From DATAAM01 sp036260075 (lineage in GTDB: Bacteria > Actinomycetota > Acidimicrobiia > Acidimicrobiales > JAHWLA01), in the NCBI GenBank assembly GCA_036260075.1, contig DATAAM010000164.1, positions 1 to 27,631 of the forward strand: a DNA stretch of 27,631 bases, written 5' to 3'. The translations under genes were made by a program, and so were the position numbers. This document shows positions 21,372-27,631 of this stretch, one piece after another. The notes below the pieces were generated by a model. The model had not been told where the DNA came from, did no database searches, and saw nothing but the letters and a program-made list of their open reading frames with translations. Each line of letters begins with the position of its first letter. Within the stretch, counting starts at the first letter, position 1.

Positions 21372-22597
21372 CGCGGCATCGAGTGGTCGTCACCGGCATG
21401 GGCGTGAAGACGCCCGCCGGCTGCGACCTCGACTCCTTCTGGGCCCGGCTGCTCGAAGGGAGATCCACCGTCGGGCAGATCGAGCGGCTGCAGGGCACCG
21501 ACCTGCCCGTCACCTTCGGGTGCGAGGTGCGCGACTTCGACCCCGTCGCCTACCTCGGCCCCAAGGAGGCGCGGCGGGCGGACCGCGTGGCCCAACTGGG
21601 CGTGGCCGCCGCCGCCGACGCGCTCGCCGACGCGGGCGACGTGGCCGCCGACCCGTCCCGGTGCGCAGTGGTGGCGGGCACCGGCGTGGGCGGACTGACC
21701 ACGCAGTCGGAAGAGGAGCGGGTGATGTTCGACCGCGGCGCCATGCGCGTGAGCCCGTTCCTCGTGCCGATGATGATGCCGAACGCCACGGCCGGGCTGG
21801 TCGCCATGCGCAACGGGTGGACCGGGCCGAACCTGTGCATCGCCACCGCGTGCGCGGCGGGCGGGCACGCCGTCGGCGAGGGGTACCGGCTCGTGCGGGA
21901 CGGCTCCTCCGACGTGGTGCTGGCAGGCGGCACCGAGGCGGCCCTCGTGCCGGTGGCGATCGCCGCGTTCGCCCGCATGGGCGCGCTGACGAGCCGCCGC
22001 GACGACCCCGGCGTGGCGTCACGCCCGTTCGACGTGGGACGTGACGGCTTCGTCATGGGCGAGGGAGCCGCCTTCCTCGTGCTCGAACGCCTGGAGCACG
22101 CGGTGGCGCGCGGCGCCCGCATCCACGGAGAGATCCTGGGCTACGGCCGCAACGCCGACGCCTACCACATCACCGCACCGGCGCCCGGTGGCGGCGGGGC
22201 CATCGCGTGCATGGAGCTGGCGTTGGAGGACGCGGGCCTCCGTCCCGAGGACATCGGCCACGTCAACGCCCACGGCACGTCCACCCCGCTCAACGACGCC
22301 GCCGAAGCGGCCGCGCTGAACAAGGTGTTCTCCGGCGCGGTGCCGCCGGTGACGTCGGTGAAGGGCGTGACCGGCCACCTGGTCGGCGCCGCGGGCGCCA
22401 CAGAGGCGGTGGCCGCCCTGCTGTCGCTCAAGCACGGGTTGGTGCCGCCCACCGCCAACCACGAGACAACCGATCCCGAGATCGCCCTCGACGTGGTGGC
22501 GGGTGAGGCGCGCGAGGTGGCGCCCAAGCCCGTCCTGTCGAACTCGTTCGGCTTCGGCGGGCACAACGCCACGCTGGTCCTGGGGCTGCCCTCCTGA
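21368..22597 (+). CDS. fabF: Beta-ketoacyl-ACP synthase II
   Basis: A 409-residue elongating condensing enzyme. The active site is complete: Cys162 (ATACAAGGHA), His302 (NAHGTST), Lys332 and His337 (GHLVGAAGA). NSFGFGGHN near the C-terminus is also diagnostic. It extends acyl-ACP with malonyl-ACP. The ATG overlaps the acpP stop and the TGA overlaps a CTG that probably starts the carboxyltransferase gene. Confidence 0.94.
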   Translation: MTRHRVVVTGMGVKTPAGCDLDSFWARLLEGRSTVGQIERLQGTDLPVTFGCEVRDFDPVAYLGPKEARRADRVAQLGVAAAADALADAGDVAADPSRCAVVAGTGVGGLTTQSEEERVMFDRGAMRVSPFLVPMMMPNATAGLVAMRNGWTGPNLCIATACAAGGHAVGEGYRLVRDGSSDVVLAGGTEAALVPVAIAAFARMGALTSRRDDPGVASRPFDVGRDGFVMGEGAAFLVLERLEHAVARGARIHGEILGYGRNADAYHITAPAPGGGGAIACMELALEDAGLRPEDIGHVNAHGTSTPLNDAAEAAALNKVFSGAVPPVTSVKGVTGHLVGAAGATEAVAALLSLKHGLVPPTANHETTDPEIALDVVAGEAREVAPKPVLSNSFGFGGHNATLVLGLPS

Positions 22598-23946
22598 CCC
22601 GACTGCTCGCCGTCGCCGCCCGCCGGGAGGGCACTGCCACCGCCGAGCTGCGGGAGTGGGAGGGTCGCACCGTCGCCTGGTTCCGCCTCGAGGGCGGGCC
22701 GCACCGCGGGTCGATCGGCCCGGTGGAGGGTGACGTGCTCTCGCGGTTGGTCGACACCGCCGTCGACTCCGGCGTGCCCGTGGTGGGCGTGCTGTCGACG
22801 AGCGGCGCCGACGTCGGTGAGGGCGTGGCCTCCTTGCACGCGTGGGGCCGGCTGGCACGGGCGCTCTCGCGGGCGTCGGGCACCGTGCCGGTCGTGCTGG
22901 TGGTCGTGGGGCCGTGCGTCTCCGGACCCGCGCTGCTGCTGGGCATGGCGGACGTCGTGGTCATGACGGCGCACGCCGCCGCCTGGGTGAGCGGCCCGAG
23001 GGCCGTGCGCCAGCTCACCGGCGTCGAGGTCACCCACGAGGCGCTGGGCGGGGCGGGGGTGCACGCGGCGCGAAGCGGCGTGGCCGCGCTCGTGGCCGAC
23101 GACGAGGAGTCGGCGCTGCACATGGCGGCGGACGCGCTCTCCTACCTGCCCTCGAACTGCCTGGAGGATCCGCCGCTGCACTGGACCGAGGACCCGGCCG
23201 ATCGCGACTGCCCGTCGCTCGCGGAGGTGGTGCCCGCCGAGGCGACCTCGTCGTACGACGTGCGCCACGTGCTGCGGGACGTGGTGGACGACGGGCACCT
23301 CCTGGAGCTGCGGGCCCGCTACGCCGCGAACGTGGTGACCGCTTGGGCCACGGTCGAGGGGCGGCCGGTGGGGGTGGTGGCCAACCAGCCGTCGGTGCTG
23401 GCGGGCACCCTCGACATCGAGGCGTCGAAGAAGGCGGCCCGCTTCGTGCAGCTGTGCGACGCGTTCAGCCTCCCGATCGTCACGTTCGTGGACACCCCGG
23501 GGTTCCAGCCGGGCAAGGACATCGAGTGGCGAGGGATGATCCGGCACGGCGCCGAGCTCGTGCACGCGTACGCGGCGGCCACGGTCCCGCGTGTGTGCGT
23601 GGTGCTGCGCAAGGCGTACGGCGGTGCCTACATCGTGATGGACTCGAAGGGCATGGGGAACGACGCCTGCTTCGCCTGGCCCGGCGCCGAGCTGGCGGTG
23701 ATGGGCGCGCCCGGCGCGGTGCAGATCCTGCACGGCAAGCGGGTCGCCGACCCCGCCGAGCGGACGGCGCTGGAGGCCGACTACGCCGCCCGTCACTGCA
23801 CCCCCGAGATCGCGGCCAAGCGCGGATTCGTGGACGACGTCATCGAGCCCCGCCACACCCGGCGGGAGGTGGCGCTCGCCCTGCGCGGCCTGCGCACCAA
23901 GCGCGAGCGGCTCCCCCGCCGCCGACACTCGAACAGCCCCTTGTAG
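22594..23946 (+). CDS. Acyl-CoA/acetyl-CoA carboxylase carboxyltransferase subunit (probable CTG start)
   Basis: A carboxyltransferase with two crotonase-like halves, about residues 20-190 and 215-440, as in propionyl/acetyl-CoA carboxylase beta chains. Motifs are VVVGPCVSGPAL and VTHEALGGAGVHA in the first half, and FVDTPGFQPGKDIEW, LRKAYGGAYIVMDSKGMG in the second. At 450 residues it is shorter than the usual 510-540. It would move carboxyl groups from biotin to acetyl-CoA to make malonyl-CoA for FabD. The reading frame is open with coding-like composition back to CTG at 22594, which overlaps the fabF stop as CTGA. The first GTG (22723) would remove 43 residues of apparent N-terminal strand structure. 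No biotin carboxylase gene is nearby. Confidence 0.8.
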   Translation: MTRLLAVAARREGTATAELREWEGRTVAWFRLEGGPHRGSIGPVEGDVLSRLVDTAVDSGVPVVGVLSTSGADVGEGVASLHAWGRLARALSRASGTVPVVLVVVGPCVSGPALLLGMADVVVMTAHAAAWVSGPRAVRQLTGVEVTHEALGGAGVHAARSGVAALVADDEESALHMAADALSYLPSNCLEDPPLHWTEDPADRDCPSLAEVVPAEATSSYDVRHVLRDVVDDGHLLELRARYAANVVTAWATVEGRPVGVVANQPSVLAGTLDIEASKKAARFVQLCDAFSLPIVTFVDTPGFQPGKDIEWRGMIRHGAELVHAYAAATVPRVCVVLRKAYGGAYIVMDSKGMGNDACFAWPGAELAVMGAPGAVQILHGKRVADPAERTALEADYAARHCTPEIAAKRGFVDDVIEPRHTRREVALALRGLRTKRERLPRRRHSNSPL

Positions 23947-23956
23947 GAGGAGTGCC

Positions 23957-24727
23957 GTGTTGCTGAAGGACAAGCGGTTGGTGGTGACCGGCGTGCTCAC
24001 CGACTCGTCGATCGCGTTCTCCGTGGCCCGGCTGGCCCAGGAGCAGGGCGCCGAGATCGTCCTGACGTCGTTCGGGCGGGCCATGTCGCTGACGAAGCGG
24101 GTGGCGCGGCGACTCCCGACGGAGCCCGACGTGCTCGAGCTCGACGTCACCGACCCCGAGCACCTGGCGGCCTTGACGGCCGAGCTGGAGGGGCGGTGGG
24201 GCCGCGTCGACGGCGTCCTCCACGCCATCGGGTTCGCGCCCGAGACGTGCCTGGGCGGGAAGTTCATGTCCGCGGGGTGGGAGGACGTCTCGACCGCGCT
24301 GCACGTCTCCGCCTACTCGCTCAAGTCGCTGGCCGAGGCGTGCCTGCCGCTCATGAAGGCGGCAGGCGGCGGCTCGGTGGTGGCGCTCGACTTCGACGCC
24401 ACCCAGGCGTGGCCGCTCTACGACTGGATGGGGGTGGCCAAGGCGGCGCTGGAGTCGACGGCCCGGTACCTCGCCCGCGACCTGGGGCAGTTCGGCGTGC
24501 GCGTGAACCTGGTGGCGGCAGGCCCGCTGCGCACGGTGGCGGCGCGGGGCATCCCCGGGTTCTCGTCGTTCGAGGACGTGTGGACGGCCCGGGCGCCGTT
24601 GGGCTGGGACGTGTCCGATCCCGAGCCCACCGCCAAGGCCTGCGTGGCCCTGCTCAGCGACTGGTTCCCCGCCACCACGGGCGAGCTCGTGCACGTCGAC
24701 GGCGGCTTCCACGCCGTCGGCGCCTGA
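23957..24727 (+). CDS. fabI: Enoyl-ACP reductase (InhA-like FabI)
   Basis: A 256-residue short-chain dehydrogenase of the FabI/InhA type that makes the last reduction of each elongation cycle with NADH or NADPH. The FabI-specific features are VTGVLTDSSIAFSVA near the N-terminus and Tyr155/Lys162 in YDWMGVAKAALES. VRVNLVAAGPLRT and ALLSDWFPATTGELVHVDGG closely resemble mycobacterial InhA. The GTG start is fixed by AGGAGG at 23945-23950 with a 6-nt spacer; that site overlaps the carboxyltransferase stop. It is the last gene of the operon. InhA is the isoniazid and triclosan target in mycobacteria; sensitivity here cannot be judged. Confidence 0.93.
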   Translation: MLLKDKRLVVTGVLTDSSIAFSVARLAQEQGAEIVLTSFGRAMSLTKRVARRLPTEPDVLELDVTDPEHLAALTAELEGRWGRVDGVLHAIGFAPETCLGGKFMSAGWEDVSTALHVSAYSLKSLAEACLPLMKAAGGGSVVALDFDATQAWPLYDWMGVAKAALESTARYLARDLGQFGVRVNLVAAGPLRTVAARGIPGFSSFEDVWTARAPLGWDVSDPEPTAKACVALLSDWFPATTGELVHVDGGFHAVGA

Positions 24728-24735
24728 CCCCACCG

Positions 24736-24809
24736 CCGCCTCCACGCGTTTTGTTCGCAGATCCGGCGCCCCACGCCCGCATTTGCGGAGAAAAGCGCCG
24801 CGGAGGCGG
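24736..24809. terminator. Imperfect long hairpin between convergent fabI and aceE
   Basis: Perfect ends at 24736-24743 and 24802-24809 (CCGCCTCC/GGAGGCGG) enclose an imperfect inverted repeat. TTTT (24749-24752) pairs with AAAA and TTCGCA with TGCG(G)A, with a loop of about 18 nt at 24763-24780. It fills most of the gap between the two convergent genes and probably terminates both. Confidence 0.5.
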
Positions 24810-27530
24810 TCAGGCGGTGCGGGGGTCCGGGGCCTCGGCGTCGATGCCGTAGCGGGCGATGGCGTCGGCCACCTGCTCGGCCTTGCCCTCGCCGGTGTCG
24901 GCCAGCGCCTTGAGCACGGCCACCACCACGTGGGCGGCGTCGACCTCGAAGTGGCGGCGCAGCGCGTCGCGGGTGTCGGAGCGCCCGTAGCCGTCGGTGC
25001 CCAACGGCGTGAAGTGGCCCGGCACCCAGCGGGCCACCTGGTCGGGCACCGACTTCATGAAGTCGGTGACGGCGACGATCGGTCCCTCCGCCTCCGCCAA
25101 GGCCTCGGTCACGAACGGCACCCGGGCCGGGCGGCTCGGATGCAGGCGGTTGTCGCGCTCGACGGACAGCGCTTCCTCGCGCAGCCCCTTGTACGACGTC
25201 GCGCTCCACAGTGAGGCGGCGACGTCCCAGTCGTCGGCCAGCAGGCGCTGGGCCTCGGCGGCGGCGCCGAACGCCGTGCCGCTGAACAGGATCGTGGCCC
25301 GCCGCGACGGCCCCTCGGGGGCGGCGGCGAACCGGTAGAGGCCCCGCACCACACCGTCCTCGACGCCTTCGGGCATCGGCGGCATCGGGTAGTTCTCGTT
25401 GTACAGCGTGAGGTAGTAGAAGACGTCCTGCGGTGTCGGTCCGTACATGCGGCGCAGGCCGTCGCGCACGATCACCGCCACCTCGTAGGCGAACGCCGGG
25501 TCGTAGGCGGCGACGTTGGGCACCGTCGACGCCAACACCAGCGAGTGCCCGTCCTCGTGCTGCAGCCCCTCGCCGTTGAGCGTGGTGCGGCCCGCGGTGG
25601 CCCCGAGGAGGAACCCACGCCCGCGGATGTCGCCGAAGGCCCAGATGAGGTCGCCGGTGCGCTGGAAGCCGAACATCGAATAGAAGACGTAGAAGGGGAT
25701 CATGGGCTCCGACCACGTGGCGTAGGCCGTGCCCGCCGCCGTGAACGACGCCATCGACCCGGCCTCGGTGATGCCCTCCTCGAGGATCTGCCCCTGCTGG
25801 CTCTCGCTGTAGGACAGCAGCAGGTCGGCGTCGACCGGCTCGTACAGCTGGCCGCCGGAGGCGTAGATCTTCACCTCCTTGAACAGCGCGTCGAGCCCGA
25901 ACGTGCGCCCCTCGTCGGGGATGATCGGCACCACGCGCGGCCCGATGCCCTTGTCGCGCAGGAGGTTGCGCAGCAGGCGGGCGAACCCCATGGTGGTCGA
26001 CACCGCCTGGCCCTTCGACCCGCCGAGGAGCTCGGCGAACGTGCCCGCCTCGGGCTCGGGCAGTGCCTTGTGCTTGAACGTGCGCCGAGGCAGCGGTCCG
26101 TCGAGCGCCCGCCGTCGCTCCATGAGGTACTGGTACTCCACCGAACCCTCGGACGGGCGGAAGTACGGCGGCATGTCCTCGTCGAGGGCCGACTCGGCAA
26201 TCTCGTCGTGGAGGTAGAGGCGGTCGCGCAGGACCCGCAGCTGCTGCTTGTTCATCTTCTTGATCTGGTGGGTGGCGTTGCGCGCCTCGATCTCCGGGCC
26301 CAGGGTCCAGCCCTTGATCGTCTTGGCCAGGATCACCGTGGGCGAGCCTGTGTGCTCCACCGCCGCCTTGTAGGCGGCGTAGAGCTTGCGGTAGTCGTGC
26401 CCGCCCCGGGGCAGGTTGCGCAGGTCGTCGTCGGTGAGGTGCTCGACCATCTTGCGCAGCCGCGGATCGGGTCCGAAGAAATGCTCGCGGATGTAGGAGC
26501 CCGACTCGACCGAGTACTTCTGGAACTCGCCGTCGACGGTTGTGTTCATCTTGTTGAGCAGCACGCCGTCGGTGTCGCGGGCGAGCAGCTCGTCCCACTT
26601 CGAGCCCCAGACGACCTTGACGACGTTCCACCCGGCGCCCCGGAACACGGCCTCGAGCTCCTGGATGATCTTCCCGTTGCCGCGCACGGGCCCGTCGAGC
26701 CGCTGGAGGTTGCAGTTGACGACGAACACCAGGTTGTCGAGGCACTCCCGTGCCGCCAGCGACAGCGCGCCCAGTGACTCGGGCTCGTCGGTCTCGCCGT
26801 CGCCCACGAAGCACCACACCTTCGACCGGGACGTGTCGGCGATGCGCCGGTGCAGCAGGTAGCGGTTGAAGCGGGCCTGGTAGATGGCGTTGATGGGGCC
26901 GAGGCCCATCGACACCGTCGGGAACTCCCAGAAGTCGGGCATGAGCCGCGGGTGCGGGTACGACGACAGGCCCTTGCCGCCCAGCTCCATGCGGAAGTTG
27001 TCGAGCTGCGCCTCGTCGAGCCGTCCTTCGAGGAAGGCCCGCGCGTAGATGCCCGGCGCCGCGTGCCCCTGGAAGAACACCTGGTCGCCGGCCAGGCCGT
27101 CGTCCTTGCCGCGGAAGAAGTGGTTGAAGCCCACCTCGTAGAGCGAGGCCGACGAGGCGTAGGTGGCCAGGTGGCCGCCGATCCCCTCCGATCGGGTGTT
27201 GGCCCGGGTCACCATCACCGCCGCGTTCCAGCGGATGAACGCACGGATGCGGCGCTCGATGTGCTCGTCGCCCGGGAACCACGGCTCCGCCTCGGGCGGG
27301 ATCGTGTTGATGTACGGGGTGGAGACGGTGGCAGGGAACCCGACCTGGAGCTCCAGTGCCCGTTCGAGCAGCTTCAGCAGGAGGAAGCGGGCGCGCGACT
27401 TCCCCTGGGCGTCGACGACGGCATCGAAGGAGTCGATCCACTCGGTCGTGACCTGCGGGTCGATGTCCGGCAACTGGTGGGAGAAGCCGTCGAAGATCAC
27501 GTCACCATCCTCGCGCCTGCCGACAGGCAT
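24810..27530 (-). CDS. aceE: Pyruvate dehydrogenase E1 component, homodimeric type
   Basis: A protein of about 906 residues that decarboxylates pyruvate with thiamine diphosphate and passes the acetyl group to the E2 lipoyl domain. It matches actinobacterial AceE throughout. The N-terminus has LPDIDPQVTTEWIDSFDAVVD, then YINTIPPEAEPWFPGDE and QGHAAPGIYARAFLEGRL. The ThDP/Mg motif runs from GDGETDEPES to NCNLQRLDGPV. MIPFYVFYSMFGFQRTGD is in the second domain. I choose the ATG at 27530; GTG at 27539 (10 nt after TATAGA at 27555-27550, possibly leaderless) and GTG at 27500 (after GAGG) are alternatives. E2 and E3 genes are not in the window. It supplies acetyl-CoA, the precursor for the adjacent FAS operon. 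Confidence 0.93.
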   Translation of the reverse strand: MPVGRREDGDVIFDGFSHQLPDIDPQVTTEWIDSFDAVVDAQGKSRARFLLLKLLERALELQVGFPATVSTPYINTIPPEAEPWFPGDEHIERRIRAFIRWNAAVMVTRANTRSEGIGGHLATYASSASLYEVGFNHFFRGKDDGLAGDQVFFQGHAAPGIYARAFLEGRLDEAQLDNFRMELGGKGLSSYPHPRLMPDFWEFPTVSMGLGPINAIYQARFNRYLLHRRIADTSRSKVWCFVGDGETDEPESLGALSLAARECLDNLVFVVNCNLQRLDGPVRGNGKIIQELEAVFRGAGWNVVKVVWGSKWDELLARDTDGVLLNKMNTTVDGEFQKYSVESGSYIREHFFGPDPRLRKMVEHLTDDDLRNLPRGGHDYRKLYAAYKAAVEHTGSPTVILAKTIKGWTLGPEIEARNATHQIKKMNKQQLRVLRDRLYLHDEIAESALDEDMPPYFRPSEGSVEYQYLMERRRALDGPLPRRTFKHKALPEPEAGTFAELLGGSKGQAVSTTMGFARLLRNLLRDKGIGPRVVPIIPDEGRTFGLDALFKEVKIYASGGQLYEPVDADLLLSYSESQQGQILEEGITEAGSMASFTAAGTAYATWSEPMIPFYVFYSMFGFQRTGDLIWAFGDIRGRGFLLGATAGRTTLNGEGLQHEDGHSLVLASTVPNVAAYDPAFAYEVAVIVRDGLRRMYGPTPQDVFYYLTLYNENYPMPPMPEGVEDGVVRGLYRFAAAPEGPSRRATILFSGTAFGAAAEAQRLLADDWDVAASLWSATSYKGLREEALSVERDNRLHPSRPARVPFVTEALAEAEGPIVAVTDFMKSVPDQVARWVPGHFTPLGTDGYGRSDTRDALRRHFEVDAAHVVVAVLKALADTGEGKAEQVADAIARYGIDAEAPDPRTA

Positions 27531-27539
27531 GCTGACCAC

Positions 27540-27631
27540 GTGCGCATCGTCTATACCGACGGCGCCTGCCTCGGGAACCCCGGGCCGGGCGGCTGGGCCT
27601 GGGCCGTGCCCGACGGGCCGTACGCCGCCGG
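27540..27631 (+). CDS. rnhA: Ribonuclease H I, N-terminal part (cut by window end)
   Basis: The first 30 residues of a type I ribonuclease H are visible: VRIVYTDGACLGNPGPGGWA and onwards. YTDGA carries the first catalytic Asp and GNPGPGGWA is the typical glycine-rich loop. The enzyme cleaves the RNA strand of RNA-DNA hybrids. The gene runs off the window. The GTG at 27540 directly abuts the alternative aceE GTG at 27539. CATGCT (27528-27533) lies 6 nt upstream and may serve as a degenerate -10 box. Confidence 0.85.
   Translation, partial: MRIVYTDGACLGNPGPGGWAWAVPDGPYAA

Noticed and set aside
24418..27441. 1007-codon minus-strand frame overlapping aceE in another phase
   Set aside because: It is a frame shadow of aceE: Arg/Ala/Gly-rich with no domain motifs, while the aceE frame matches a known family along its whole length.
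1..27631. Mobile elements, CRISPR arrays, tRNA or rRNA genes
   Set aside because: I saw no transposase or integrase motifs, no regularly spaced repeats beyond the two-copy unit at 12011-12103, and no tRNA-like cloverleaf or rRNA sequence.

Overview
The window is very GC-rich, densely packed, single-contig bacterial DNA. GC-rich third codon positions, frequent GTG starts, many 4-nt start/stop overlaps and repeated TAnnnT boxes 6-10 nt before start codons all suggest a high-GC actinobacterium. InhA-like enoyl reductase, mycobacterial-type RpiB and a homodimeric-type AceE support this. A FabH/FabZ/FabI type II fatty acid synthase points away from mycobacteria and towards a deep lineage such as Acidimicrobiia; this placement is inference. 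No tRNA, rRNA, CRISPR array, phage or transposase gene was found.

Layout. 1-8110: glycogen debranching-type glycosidase and M3 oligoendopeptidase (overlapping), then an orphan NarL-type response regulator divergent from a copper cluster (His-rich membrane protein, CopC-CopD-YtkA fusion, YcnI-like protein, small membrane protein). 8120-9688 (minus): hypothetical protein, nitroreductase, metallo-beta-lactamase-fold hydrolase. 9752-11786: acyl-CoA dehydrogenase, rpiB, small membrane protein. 11787-12103: a 317-nt gap with a candidate structured leader RNA, a possible 14-codon peptide and a tandem palindrome/promoter repeat. 12104-13941: Cys-cluster protein, amidohydrolase, alpha/beta hydrolase. 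13986-16932 (minus): HhH-GPD protein, membrane-anchored hypothetical protein, thiS, thiE.

16950-24727 holds the core system, a type II fatty acid synthesis locus. A divergent promoter region drives a tandem-MerR regulator plus fabZ to the left. To the right it drives fabD, a lysine-free biotinyl-domain-like protein, fabH, fabG, acpP, fabF, an acyl-CoA carboxylase carboxyltransferase and an inhA-like fabI, mostly with coupled reading frames. Together they cover malonyl-CoA supply (carboxyltransferase only), malonyl transfer, priming, elongation, reduction, dehydration and final enoyl reduction. 24810-27530 is aceE (pyruvate to acetyl-CoA), divergent from a partial RNase H gene at the right edge.

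The observations most worth pursuing are the lysine-free BCCP-like protein inside the FAS operon, the structured leader at about 11817-11990, the duplicated palindrome-promoter unit, a family of long intergenic palindromes that reach into gene ends, and symmetric bidirectional -10 boxes at two divergent gene pairs.
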